Source: Actinoplanes sp. M2I2 (GTDB lineage: Bacteria; Actinomycetota; Actinomycetes; Mycobacteriales; Micromonosporaceae). From it: a DNA stretch of 64,000 nt. The position numbers and the translations under genes were made by a program. The notes under the pieces are model-generated. The model was given only the letters and a program-made list of their open reading frames with translations, did no database searches and was not told the origin of the DNA. Shown in pieces: positions 29,558-40,170 of the stretch (position 1 is the first letter of the stretch; each line of letters opens with the position of its first letter). Location: contig NZ_JALPVJ010000011.1 in assembly GCF_023544445.1 (NCBI RefSeq), positions 245,734 through 309,733 of the forward strand, in the 5' to 3' direction.

Positions 29558-30462
29558 CGCGCGGCCGCGGCGGCCAGCCGGGACCGCAACGACGCCGGTT
29601 CCAGCACCTCGACCTCCGGCCCGAGCCGGAGCATGTAGGAGTACGCCACCTCGAGGGACTCGACCGGGAGCCGGGTCCGGACCCAGCCGTCCGGGTCCGG
29701 CTCGGCCGCGCCGTCGAGAGCCTCCCGCACGGCGACCGCCTCGGCGACGAACCCGAGCACACGGACGCCGTCGGGCGACAGCCGGATCGTGATGGTCTCG
29801 CGCAGCATCTGCCGGACGAACTCGACAGCCCGTTGGGCCCAGAAGGACGGCAGGTCGAAGGCGGGATCCCGGGCGAACGTCGCGCCGGTCGGCTCGATCG
29901 AGACGATCCGGTCGACCCGGTAGGAGCGCAGCTCCTCCCCCACCTGACCGACGAGATACCAGGTCCCGTTCTTGAGCACCAGGCCGTACGGGGCGACGAC
30001 GCGCGTCACCTCGTCGCGGCGCCGGTAGACCATGGTGAGTTCCCGGTCCTGCCAGACGGCCTGGGCCAGGGCGAGCAGCACCGGCGGCGTCTCGGCGTCG
30101 TGGAACCAGCCCGGCGCGTCCAGGTGGAACCGCTGGCCGGCGACCGATGACGCGTCCCGCAGCCCGGGCGGCAGCGCCGCGAGCACCTTGAGCCGGGCCG
30201 CCCGCACCGGCTCGCCCAGCCCCATCTCGGCGGCCGGCCCGGGCAGCCCGGCCAGGAACAGGGCCTCGGCCTCGGCCCGCGACAGGCCGGTCAGCCGGGT
30301 GCGGTAGCCGTCGACCAGGTGATAGCCGCCGGTGCGGCCCTGCGACGCGTAGACCGGCACGCCGGCCGCCGACAGCTCCACCACGTCGCGGTAGACGGTC
30401 CGCTCCGACACCTCGAGCTCAGCGGCCAGCTCGGCCGCGGTCATCGTGCCGCGCGACTGCAA
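29536..30462 (-). CDS. WYL-domain transcriptional regulator (DeoR-type HTH)
   Basis: 308 residues counted from the TTG at 30462. The HTH reads MTAAELAAELEVSERTVYRD followed by VVELSAAGVPVYASQGRTGG. The WYL part is visible in LTMVYRRRDEVTRVVAPYGL and NGTWYLVGQVGEELRSYRVD with RI after it; the C-terminal WCX part ends the protein. Such proteins bind nucleic-acid or nucleotide ligands and often regulate stress or defence genes. The family normally starts about 12 residues earlier (IRAARLINLVLLLQ), and that text is present upstream in frame, but there is no ATG, GTG or TTG for it: only GTC, ATC or CTG codons after the VWA stop at 30505. The true start is therefore unclear. Confidence 0.88.
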   Translation of the reverse strand: MQSRGTMTAAELAAELEVSERTVYRDVVELSAAGVPVYASQGRTGGYHLVDGYRTRLTGLSRAEAEALFLAGLPGPAAEMGLGEPVRAARLKVLAALPPGLRDASSVAGQRFHLDAPGWFHDAETPPVLLALAQAVWQDRELTMVYRRRDEVTRVVAPYGLVLKNGTWYLVGQVGEELRSYRVDRIVSIEPTGATFARDPAFDLPSFWAQRAVEFVRQMLRETITIRLSPDGVRVLGFVAEAVAVREALDGAAEPDPDGWVRTRLPVESLEVAYSYMLRLGPEVEVLEPASLRSRLAAAAARTAELYR

Positions 30463-30504
30463 CAGCAGTACCAGGTTGATCAGTCGCGCGGCCCGGATGA
30501 CCGA

Positions 30505-32457
30505 TCAGCGCCCCCGCCGGGCGCGCACGTAGTCGTCGACCACGTAGCGACCGAGCTCGTCGGCGTCCGGGCTGAACACCCGGCCGCCGTTGCGTTCGGC
30601 GACCGCGCCCACGAACCGCTGCAGGCCGGGGTCCTCGCCCAGCATGAAGAAGTTCAGCGTGGCGCCGGCCCGGGTCAGGTGGTCGACCTCGTGGATGGTC
30701 GCCCGGATGGTCTCGGGCAGCGGCGGCCACCAGAACGTCGCCTCGCCGTCGGGCTCGAGGTGGGCCGTCGGCTCGCCGTCGGTCACCACCAGCACCACCG
30801 GCTCAGCCCCCGGGTGCCGGCGCAGGTGCCGGCCGGCCAGCTTGAGCGCGTGCTGCAGGTTGGTGCCCTTCTCGGCGGTCGGGTCGATCGCCGCGAGCTG
30901 GCCCTGCGACAGCGCGTTGGCGTACTTGCCGAACCCGATGATCTGCAGCGAGTCCTGCGGGAACTGGGTGGCGACCAGATGCGAGAGGGCCAGGGCGGTC
31001 TGCTTCATGGGGCCCCAGCGCCCGTCGGCGTACATCGAGTAGGACAGGTCGACGCAGAGCGCCACCGCCGCCGAGGCCCGTCGTTCGGTCTCGGCCACCT
31101 CGAAGTCGTCGGGCTCGAGCCGGACGGGCAGCACGCCCACCCCGCCCGTCCCGGAACGCCGCCGGACCGCGTTGCCGATCGTGCGGACGACGTCGAGCGG
31201 CTGCTCGTCGCCGAACTCCCAGCGCCGCGACGACCCGATCAGGTCACCGGCCGCCCCGGCGTCACGCAGGTCGTGCTGGCCCTGCTTACGACCGGAGAGA
31301 TCGTCGAAGACCTGGGCCAGCGCCGTACGCCCGAGCCGGCGCAGCGCCTTGGGCGAGAGCGTCAGCCCCTCGGAGTCGCGGGTGACCCACCCCTGGCGGC
31401 TGAGCTCCCGTTCGAGCTCACGGAGCCGGCGGACGTCGTCGGCCGCGGCCCGGCCGAGCTGTCGTTCGACCGTCTCGACGTCCACGTCGTCGAGCGTGGC
31501 CCCCGGATGCTCCTGGCCGAGCTGGTCGAGCAGCTCGTCCAGCTCACCGATCTCGCCCAGGGCGGCGGCCGCGTCGCCGTACCCGAGGTCCTCGGGCCCC
31601 CGCATGCGCTCGCCCCGGCCCCAGTTGAGCTGCGGGCGCAGCGCCCGGAGGTTGTCGGTCAGCTCGCCCAACTGCCCCCGCAGCGGACCCTCACCGAGGG
31701 CCTGGTCCATCAGCCGGGACAGCTCCTCCTGCTGCTGCGGGCTCAGCGACCGCATCAGCCGCTCGGCCGCCGCGGCCCGCCGGGCCAGGGAGTCGATGAG
31801 CTCCTCGACGTCCTTGGGCTGCTCGGGGAAGAACTGGCCGTGCTTGTCCATGAACTGCTGGAAGGCGTCGTTGGTGTCCTCGCCGCGGGCGTGCTTGGCC
31901 AGCAGGTCGTTGAGGTCGGACACCATCTCGTTGACGCCCTCGAGGTCGCCCTGCTGCAACGCCTGTTTCATGCCGGCGAACCGCTGCTCGACCACCTCGC
32001 GGCGCAGCCCGTCGAGGATCTGCTGGTAGAGCTGCTGGGCCTCGGCCGACGCCCAGTTGTAGTCGGACAGCTCCTCGACCGCGCGCGACGTCGAGCGCGG
32101 CAGATTGTCGAGCACGGCCTCGCTGAATCGCGCCTCGTCGTCGTCGCGGCGGGTCAGCTCGTCGCGCTCGGCCGCGATCGCCTGGTCGAGCAGTTGCTGC
32201 GCCCGGGTGACCGCGCCGTCCAGGTTGCCCCGGCGCAACGCCTCGCGGCGCATCCGGCGGGCGCGGTCGCGCAGCTCGTCGAGCCCGCGACCCTCCTGCG
32301 GGCCGCGCCGCACCAGATCGCGCAGCACGTCGCGCAGGCTGTCGCCGGCCAGCACGCGCTCGCCGACCTCGTCGACGGCCGCGCGCACGTCGTACGGCGG
32401 GGCGAGCGGGTCGGGCCCGTCCCGCCACGCGCCGTACCGGAATCGACTGCCGGCCAT
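30505..32457 (-). CDS. VWA-domain protein, partner of a MoxR-type ATPase
   Basis: 650 residues. A long helical, charged N-terminal part (1-400; for example QQQEELSRLMDQALGEGPLR) precedes a C-terminal von Willebrand A domain with MIDAS residues in ALCVDLSYSMYADG (DxSxS), the Thr in EKGTNLQHAL and the Asp in VVLVVTDGEPTAHL. It lacks signal or membrane segments, so it is cytoplasmic. VWA proteins of this kind work with AAA+ MoxR ATPases as chaperone or metal-insertion pairs. The ATPase gene ends 2 bases upstream, so the pair is certainly one operon. The target is unknown. Confidence 0.92.
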   Translation of the reverse strand: MAGSRFRYGAWRDGPDPLAPPYDVRAAVDEVGERVLAGDSLRDVLRDLVRRGPQEGRGLDELRDRARRMRREALRRGNLDGAVTRAQQLLDQAIAAERDELTRRDDDEARFSEAVLDNLPRSTSRAVEELSDYNWASAEAQQLYQQILDGLRREVVEQRFAGMKQALQQGDLEGVNEMVSDLNDLLAKHARGEDTNDAFQQFMDKHGQFFPEQPKDVEELIDSLARRAAAAERLMRSLSPQQQEELSRLMDQALGEGPLRGQLGELTDNLRALRPQLNWGRGERMRGPEDLGYGDAAAALGEIGELDELLDQLGQEHPGATLDDVDVETVERQLGRAAADDVRRLRELERELSRQGWVTRDSEGLTLSPKALRRLGRTALAQVFDDLSGRKQGQHDLRDAGAAGDLIGSSRRWEFGDEQPLDVVRTIGNAVRRRSGTGGVGVLPVRLEPDDFEVAETERRASAAVALCVDLSYSMYADGRWGPMKQTALALSHLVATQFPQDSLQIIGFGKYANALSQGQLAAIDPTAEKGTNLQHALKLAGRHLRRHPGAEPVVLVVTDGEPTAHLEPDGEATFWWPPLPETIRATIHEVDHLTRAGATLNFFMLGEDPGLQRFVGAVAERNGGRVFSPDADELGRYVVDDYVRARRGR

Positions 32458-32459
32458 GA

Positions 32460-33878
32460 TCAGCTCCCGTACAGGGTGCGGCCGTCGTCGGTGAGCTCCT
32501 TGGCCAGCCGCCTGGTCAGATGGAGACCCTCGAGCACGAACTCGATGGCCGAGGCCGCCTGCCCGGGTGAGGGCGCGTCGCCCAGCCCGAGCCGGTCGAG
32601 CACCTTGGCCAGCCCCGGCACGGTGCCGATCTGACCGAGCAGCTCGTCGGCGCTGACCAGATCACCGGTCTCGATGATCGCGCCCTCGGCGACCAGCTCG
32701 GTGAAGCCGGACAGGTCGAGCCCGGCCAGCCGGTCACGGAACGTCTCGGCCGTCGCGACCCGCAGCAGGTGCGCGAGCACCTCGGTCTCGCGTCCCTCCT
32801 CGCCGCTCTCGAACTCGACCTTGCCGCGCAGCGTGGACGTCACCGACACGGTGTCGCACACGCGGGCCACCGCCTCACGCTCCTGCCGCAGACCGGCCCG
32901 CCGCAGCGCGGAGGCCGCCGTGGTCTCGGCCGCGGCGATCGCGAACCGGGCCGAGATGCCCGACCGCGCGTCCACCGCCGGCGACTCGCGCACCGCGCGG
33001 GTGTAGCGCGCGAGCACGTCGATCAGGTGGTCGGGCACGGCGGCGACCAGAGCGGCCTCCTGCCGTACCAGAGCCGTCTCGAGAGCCAGGTCGACCGGGT
33101 AGTGGGTGCGGATCTCGGCGCCGAACCGGTCCTTGAGCGGGGTGATGATGCGCCCGCGGTTGGTGTAGTCCTCGGGGTTGGCCGAGGCCACCAGCAGCAG
33201 GTCGAGAGGCAGCCGCAGCTGGTAGCCGCGGACCTGGATGTCGCGTTCCTCGAGCACGTTGAGCAGCGACACCTGGATGCGCTCGGCCAGGTCGGGCAGC
33301 TCGTTGACCGCGAAGATGCCCCGGTTGGTGCGCGGCACGAGCCCGAAGTGGATCGTGTCGGGGTCGCCCAGCGCCCGGCCCTCGGCCACCTTGATCGGAT
33401 CGACGTCGCCGATCAGGTCGCCCACGCTCGTGTCGGGCGTGGCCAGCTTTTCGCCGTAGCGTTCCGAGCGGTGCAGCCACGAGATCGGCAGCAGGTCGCC
33501 CGTCTCGGCCACCAGCCGCCGGGTCGCCGGGGTGAGCGGATGGTAGGGATGCTCGTGCAGCTCGGAGCCGGTGATGACCGGCGTCCACTCGTCGAGCAGG
33601 TCGATCAGCCCCCGGATGAGCCGGGTCTTGCCCTGGCCGCGCTCGCCCAGCAGGACCATGTCGTGACCGGCCAGCAGGGCCCGCTCGACCTCGGGCAGGA
33701 CGGTGTCGTCATAGCCCACGATGCCCGGGAAGCGCGGCGCGCCGGAGCGGAGCCGGGAGAGCAGGTTGTCGCGCAGCTCCTCCTTGACGGTGCGGAACTC
33801 GTGACCCGAGGCCCGTAGCTCGCCCAGGGTGCGCGGAAGGTCGGTTGGCGGTGTGATCGCGGTTGGTGCGTCTGTCAC
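32460..33878 (-). CDS. MoxR/magnesium-chelatase-like AAA+ ATPase
   Basis: 472 residues from the GTG at 33878. The AAA+ motifs are Walker A LLGERGQGKTRLIRGL, Walker B-like GIFAVNELPDLAERIQVSLL with NVLEER, and sensor 1 DLLLVASANPEDYTNRG followed by RIITPLKDRFGAEIRTHYP. This is the ChlI/MoxR arrangement. The C-terminal third is helical. The start is supported by TAGCGT seven bases before the GTG (leaderless). It partners the VWA protein; together they resemble the RavA-ViaA and MoxR-VWA chaperone pairs, but the client is unknown. Confidence 0.93.
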   Translation of the reverse strand: MTDAPTAITPPTDLPRTLGELRASGHEFRTVKEELRDNLLSRLRSGAPRFPGIVGYDDTVLPEVERALLAGHDMVLLGERGQGKTRLIRGLIDLLDEWTPVITGSELHEHPYHPLTPATRRLVAETGDLLPISWLHRSERYGEKLATPDTSVGDLIGDVDPIKVAEGRALGDPDTIHFGLVPRTNRGIFAVNELPDLAERIQVSLLNVLEERDIQVRGYQLRLPLDLLLVASANPEDYTNRGRIITPLKDRFGAEIRTHYPVDLALETALVRQEAALVAAVPDHLIDVLARYTRAVRESPAVDARSGISARFAIAAAETTAASALRRAGLRQEREAVARVCDTVSVTSTLRGKVEFESGEEGRETEVLAHLLRVATAETFRDRLAGLDLSGFTELVAEGAIIETGDLVSADELLGQIGTVPGLAKVLDRLGLGDAPSPGQAASAIEFVLEGLHLTRRLAKELTDDGRTLYGS

Positions 33879-33885
33879 CGAAAGA

Positions 33886-33891
33886 ACGCTA
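33886..33891 (-). promoter_or_regulatory. -10 box for the AAA+/VWA operon
   Basis: TAGCGT, 7 nt before the GTG at 33878 on the minus strand. It supports a leaderless start of the ATPase gene. Confidence 0.45.
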
Positions 33892-33949
33892 CTCCGCCCC
33901 TGTGACAACCTGCCGTCGCTCGGCCGCCGGGAACAACCGCCGCACGCCG

Positions 33950-34180
33950 TCAGCACCACCGCCCGCCGCTCGGCGCTCGGCCGGGATGTCGACCCGCGCC
34001 GGCAGCCCGGCAACTACGAGAAGAACACTCGACGCCGTACGGAAGCTCGAAGCCCTGGCCGCAGGCCGAGGCGCCACCGTCTCGCAGCTCGCCGTGGCCT
34101 GGCTGCCGGCCCGGTGCCGATCCCCGGGCACCCGCCACGTCGCCGCCGCCGACTTCGAGCTGACGCCCACCTGGATCTGA
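33950..34180 (+). pseudogene. Decayed C-terminal end of an aldo/keto reductase
   Basis: Read across frames, the stretch keeps the end of a typical aldo/keto reductase: QPGNYEKN in one frame, LDAVRKLEALAAGRGATVSQ with LAVAWL in another, GPVPIPG back in the first, then VAAADFELTP. The family text would be continuous (EKN...L.KLEALAAE.G.T.AQLALAWLLA...V.PIPGT...AAD.ELT). At least two frameshifts and a short deletion separate the pieces. There is no upstream part of the gene, which must have been lost next to the AAA+ promoter. Confidence 0.65.
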
Positions 34181-34256
34181 CCTGTGACGTGGACCTCGTC
34201 CAGGGTCTCCCAGGTGGCCCTGGACCACGTCGCGCGCGGGGCGGCAGGCTGAAGTC

Positions 34257-35072
34257 ATGACTGAGGTGCTGAGGTACACGGCGTTCAGCGACGACCCGGC
34301 CGGCGGCAACCCGGCCGGCGTGGTCCGCGACGCCGACGAGCTGGACGACGCGGGCATGCTGAAGATCGCGGCCGACGTGGGCTACTCGGAGACAGCCTTC
34401 GTCACCCACGACCTCGGCGGCGGGCGCTACCGGGTGCGCTACTTCAGCCCCCTGATCGAGGTCCCGTTCTGCGGCCACGCGACCGTCGCCACAGCGGTAG
34501 CCCTGGGCGACGGCGCCTATACGTTCACGACCAAGGCCGGCGACGTGCCCGTGACGGTCGAAGAGGGACGAGCCACCCTGACCAGCGTCCCGCCGACGAT
34601 CGCCGACCTGCCCCCGGGCAGCCTGGCCGCGTTGCTCACGGCGCTGCGCTGGAACGAGGCGGACCTGGACCCGTCCCTCCCGCCGCGGGTCGCGTACGCG
34701 GGCGCCCACCACCCGGTCATCGCCGTCCGCACCCGCGAGCGGCTGGCCGATCTGGACTACGACTTCGAAGCCTTGAAAAGCCTGATGGAGGCCCGCGGCT
34801 GGACCACGATCCAGCTCGTCCACCGAAGTGCCGACGACACCTTCGACGTCCGCAACCCGTTCCCGGTCGGCGGGGTCGTCGAGGACCCGGCCACGGGGGC
34901 AGCCGCGGCGGCTCTGGGGGGTTATCTGCGGGCGTTGCGGCTGGTGCCGGCGGACGCGACCCTGCACCTGCGGCAGGGGGACGATCTCGGGCGGCCGAGC
35001 CGGCTTCTGGTGAGGCTGGTGCCGGGCGAGGCGGGGGTGCGGGTCAGCGGGGCTGCGGTTCCGCTGGCCTAG
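34257..35072 (+). CDS. PhzF family isomerase
   Basis: 271 residues with the diaminopimelate-epimerase-like double fold. FSDDPAGGNPAGVV is the N-terminal signature. The catalytic Glu is in VGYSETAFVT, the loop is VPFCGHATVATAVAL, and EDPATGAAAAALGGYL is the second-half glycine loop. PhzF in phenazine synthesis isomerises dihydro-hydroxyanthranilate; most actinobacterial homologues outside phenazine clusters have unknown substrates, and no other phenazine genes are here. CAGGCT is 6 nt before the ATG (leaderless start). Confidence 0.92.
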   Translation: MTEVLRYTAFSDDPAGGNPAGVVRDADELDDAGMLKIAADVGYSETAFVTHDLGGGRYRVRYFSPLIEVPFCGHATVATAVALGDGAYTFTTKAGDVPVTVEEGRATLTSVPPTIADLPPGSLAALLTALRWNEADLDPSLPPRVAYAGAHHPVIAVRTRERLADLDYDFEALKSLMEARGWTTIQLVHRSADDTFDVRNPFPVGGVVEDPATGAAAAALGGYLRALRLVPADATLHLRQGDDLGRPSRLLVRLVPGEAGVRVSGAAVPLA

Positions 35073-35238
35073 GTCGATGCTGTCGGTGGGGCTTCATCGC
35101 TTTGATCGGCGGGAACGGGGTCGTGCCGGTTGATGGTCGGGCTGCCGGGCCGGGCTGATCTCATGTTGACTGCCGCCGATCGCGGCCTATGGGTGGGCGG
35201 CTGCCGTCCGTCACTGTTCGGTGGTGGCTACGAGGGCT

Positions 35239-35715
35239 GACCAGGCGTGCGGCGTCGTGGTTGGGCCGGGTGCCGCCCTCGCCGCTCACCGGATGGGCGG
35301 GCCGCTGACCAGGCCGCCGCCGTCGTGGCCAGGCCGGGTGCCGCCACTCGCCGCCCAGGGATGGTCCAGCAGCTGACCAGGCCGCCGCCGTCGTGGCCAG
35401 GCCGGGTGCCGCCACTCGCCGCCCAGGGATGGTGCAGCAGCTGACCAGGCCGCCGGCGTCGTGGTCGGGCCAGGTGCCGCCACTCGCCGCCCAGGGATGG
35501 TCCAGCAGCTGACCCGGCCGGCGGCGTCCTGACCAAGCCGGGTGCCGCCTCCACCGCTCACCGGATGGGCCGGGCAGTTGACCAGGCTGGCGGTGTCATG
35601 GCCAGGCCGGGTGCCGCCCTCACCGCCCACCGAATGGTCCGGCAGCCGACGACGCCGCGGCATCGTCCGGCGGCTGTCCAGGCCAGCGGCGTCCTGAGCC
35701 GGCCGACAGCCTCCG
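35239..35715. repeat. 68-bp tandem repeats, 7 copies
   Basis: Copies begin at 35239, 35307, 35375, 35443, 35511, 35580 and 35648; the middle three are almost identical and the outer ones are decayed. Each begins GACCAGGCCG and ends near ATGGTCCAGCAGCT. Because 68 is not a multiple of three, the open frames that run through the array cannot encode a repeated peptide, so the array itself is probably non-coding. A shorter direct repeat with CTCCGTTGTGGTT follows at about 35711-35765. Confidence 0.9.
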
Positions 35716-36911
35716 TTGTGGTTCCGCACGGCCCGATCTCCGTTGTGGTTGCGCATGGCCCGATCGATGACCCAGCGCGTGGCGTAGCTGGGTCTTCGGT
35801 TGCCGCCGCGCGACCTACTAATAGTGACGGTGGCGGACCATGCGGGGCCTGCGGACAAGGTGGCTGCCGTTCCTGAGATCTCTCGGTGAGTACCAGGGGG
35901 CCCGAGCGCTTGGTGTCTTCGTTGTGCCTCGCGGCGGCCGTATTGAGGCCGGATCGCGCGTGAAGCGGAGCACCCGGTCAGCGTGGGCGGCAACTGGCGG
36001 TGGATCGTCGCGGGCCGCGGTTGACACGGCCCGCGCGGGTTGGCCGGTCTTCGTGAGCGAGGCACGACGATGTCGCGCTCGTACCAGCCTCCGCACGCTG
36101 ACATTTCGGCCTGCGAGTGGCTTTTCTCGAAGGCGTCGGCGCGCGCGGGGTCCGCCGGAGAAGTCTCGGCCGGTCGGCCATTCGCGTCGTCCGTGATCGT
36201 GGCCCGCCCGTCGATTGTCGGCGCCGGCCGAGCTCGTGCGGGGGCGTCCTTGGACTCCTCCGGTGGCGTGGACGGCTCGGATGCCTGGAGCAGTTCGGGC
36301 CTATCGATGGCCTCGCTTCTGACACGCAGTTGGGGACAGTTTCCTTCATCTGCACCGATGCCGGCACCTGAGCGAACGCCTGACATGGCTCGGCCACGCA
36401 ACCTGGAGCTGTCACCCAGCTCTGAGCTGCGGCGTGGCTGCGGAATCCCTCCCGCCTGGGCGCTGCCACATGTTCCCGCACCATCTGCGCCGGCGCCGCT
36501 ACCGGCTCCCGCGCCGCCTGCCCCGGAGCCACCTTCCCCGGCGCCACCACCTTCTCCTGCGCCAAGAACTGCCTCCGCGCCGCCACTGGCTCCCGGGCCC
36601 ACGCCTGCCTCGGGATCGCCGGCTGGCTTGGCAGCGTCACCGTGCTCGACGCCGACGCCGACGCCGACGCCGACTTCGTCGTCGCGCGGACGCTCCTGGT
36701 CAGCGAGATCGAGACTTTCGCGCCGGTCGCATTGAGCGGCTTCCCGGCGCAGGAGACTCAGGCGGGCTGCGTGCCGCTGCTTCAGGCCCCAGGCTCGGTG
36801 CCGTTCATGCTCGCGGCGGAACTCGTCGCGCTCCGGAGAATAGTTGCGAGCTCGCGTACGGTCACGCATCTTCGCCAGCTCCACCGTGCTGAAGAACTGC
36901 AGCTGCCGCAT
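35286..36911 (-). CDS. ORF with an unfamiliar charged N-terminal domain and a long low-complexity tail
   Basis: From the ATG at 36911 (GGGAG about 9 nt upstream) the product starts MRQLQFFSTVELAKMRDRTR, continues NYSPERDEFRREHERHRAWG and LKQRHAARL. This is a compact basic/acidic helical domain that looks like genuine coding sequence; I believe similar N-termini occur in actinomycete hypothetical proteins, but I cannot name a family. Then comes a Val-Gly repeat (from GCCGAC hexamers at about 36650-36680) and a Gly/Ala/Pro/Ser-rich region. The frame stays open through the 68-bp repeats to 35286, but that part is unlikely to be protein (see repeat entry). The real C-terminus is therefore uncertain. 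Confidence 0.45.
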   Translation of the reverse strand: MRQLQFFSTVELAKMRDRTRARNYSPERDEFRREHERHRAWGLKQRHAARLSLLRREAAQCDRRESLDLADQERPRDDEVGVGVGVGVEHGDAAKPAGDPEAGVGPGASGGAEAVLGAGEGGGAGEGGSGAGGAGAGSGAGADGAGTCGSAQAGGIPQPRRSSELGDSSRLRGRAMSGVRSGAGIGADEGNCPQLRVRSEAIDRPELLQASEPSTPPEESKDAPARARPAPTIDGRATITDDANGRPAETSPADPARADAFEKSHSQAEMSACGGWYERDIVVPRSRRPANPRGPCQPRPATIHRQLPPTLTGCSASRAIRPQYGRREAQRRHQALGPPGTHREISGTAATLSAGPAWSATVTISRSRGGNRRPSYATRWVIDRAMRNHNGDRAVRNHNGGCRPAQDAAGLDSRRTMPRRRRLPDHSVGGEGGTRPGHDTASLVNCPAHPVSGGGGTRLGQDAAGRVSCWTIPGRRVAAPGPTTTPAAWSAAAPSLGGEWRHPAWPRRRRPGQLLDHPWAASGGTRPGHDGGGLVSGPPIR

Positions 36912-37149
36912 ACAGATATTCTCCCGCAATCCGCTCCGGAAAGCTCGCCGCGGCCAGGAAGGATCATGCCAAAAAAACTTCATTCATATGATTGGTCAGT
37001 TCTTGAATCAAGGCGCTGAAGGAATGGGGGGTTTGCTCGACCGGAAGCATACCCGACGACGAAGGGCAATATGGAAATCCGCAAACTTGGAGCACATCCG
37101 GATGCCATGCTTCAAATTCGTCAAAGCATATTGCGCGATCGATCTTCCT

Positions 37150-38110
37150 GGCCGGTGTTGCGGGGCGGGGTGGGAGAACTGGGGCGAAGCAGCGGGGCGA
37201 AGCGGGGTGTGACGGGTTCGGGCGAGACGGGCTCGGGCGAGACGAGCGGAGCAAGACGGGTTCAGGCAAGACAGGCGGGCGGGCGAGCGGAGCAAGACGG
37301 GCTCGGGCGAGACGGGCGCGGGCGAAATGGGGGGCACGCGGCCCGGAGCGGGTTCGGCGGAGGCACAAATCAGGCGCCGAGCCTGGCCGGGCCGGGCGCA
37401 CGGCACGGAATCGAGCGCCCGGCGCAGGGTCGGGCACGAGCGAAATGTGGACGCGGGATGAGGCGGGGCCAAGCGCCCTACGCGACCCACGCGGGACCAG
37501 GCGCGCGAGGCGGCGGGGCACGGGACCAAGCGCCCGACCCGGGACCAGTCGAGGTGCGGACGAGGGGTGACTCGGGACCATGCGCCCAACGCGGGACCAG
37601 GCGCCGAGTGAAGTGCGCGGCGCGGGACCAGGCGCCCGATCAGGCGCGCGGGGCGGCGGGGTGCGGGATCAGGCGTAGAACGAAGTGCGGGGTGAGGTGC
37701 GCGGCGCGGGACCAGGCACCAGGCCAGGCGCGTGGAGTGGCGGGGCGGGAGCCCAGGCGCAGGGCAAGAGCGGGCAGGTGTGGACGCAGGGTGAGGCCGG
37801 GCCACGCGCCCGATGTGGGGTGATGTGCGGGGCGAGGTGCGCGGCGCCGGGGGGTGAGGCGGGGCCAGGCGCCGGACGTGGGGGCCGGGTGCACGGCGAG
37901 GTCGTGCGACCGGGCGCTGGCGAGACGCGGGCGCGGGAAAGGTGCGGAAGCGGGGCATGGCAGAAGAGAGCACGGCGAGGGATGGGCGGCACGAATGCCT
38001 GCGGCCGGCCCGGCACGACGGGAGCTGGGCGGGTGGAGGCGATCGCGAACTGGTGGCAGGATCGAGAATCGACACGAGAGTGTGCGGGCCGGCCAGGTGG
38101 CGAGGATCGG
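37150..38110. repeat. G-rich, strand-biased degenerate repeat island
   Basis: About 1 kb in which the plus strand has far more G than C. It is built from decayed copies of GCGGGACCAGGCGC, GCGGGGTGAGGTGCGCGGCG and GGGCGAGACGGGCTCGGGC elements. Four G-runs at 37162-37184 (GGGGCGGGGTGGGAGAACTG onward) satisfy the usual quadruplex pattern. It is bordered by unusually AT-rich flanks (36960-37150 and 38140-38300). Open frames exist on both strands (387 residues on minus, 250 on plus), but their products are only Arg/Pro/Ala/Gly/Ser and have no start signals, so they are not called genes. Confidence 0.7.
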
Positions 38111-38535
38111 ATTCGGTGAGGAAGTGCGCGGGTGAATAGCGGCAGGACCCGAGCGCGACGGCAACTAGCATAGGGAGTACGAAGTCGATTTAAAACAACG
38201 TTGGAGGCTCGCCGAATATCGCTCGACGAAGACAGTCGCAGTATAGCAATTGAGCAAGGATGCGAATTCCGCACTGCCCGGATCGGTGGCATTCACATCA
38301 GTTGCGAGATCGCCCGTGCGGTGATTTGTCCGGCAATCTGAAAAGAGCTACCGGCGGCAGCCACCGCAACCACAGCGCTGGCCGCAGTCCAGGACGGCAG
38401 CCGTCCGACCACCGACAACGGTTCGGAACGACAACCACCCCGGGCCCGCAGCCGCGCACAAGGTCGGAGGCCTCCGGCGACCCGTCGAGAGGCGGCCCCG
38501 ACCGGCGTCCTCCCCTCGCATAGGATGACCCGGCG
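38111..38535. other. Intergenic region before the ABC-F gene
   Basis: AT-richer stretch at 38140-38340 (with GATTTAAAACAACG), then GC-rich. No gene is seen. TAGGAT at 38521-38526, nine bases before the ABC-F start, is a likely -10 box. Confidence 0.5.

Positions 38536-40159
<1,624 letters not shown>

Positions 40160-40170
<11 letters not shown>

Noticed and set aside
34257..35072. Phenazine biosynthesis cluster
   Set aside because: Only a PhzF-family protein is present; no other phz genes are in the window.
37008..38171. 387-codon minus-strand frame in the G-rich island
   Set aside because: No start signal, extreme Pro/Arg/Ser composition, and the DNA is a degenerate repeat; not called a gene.
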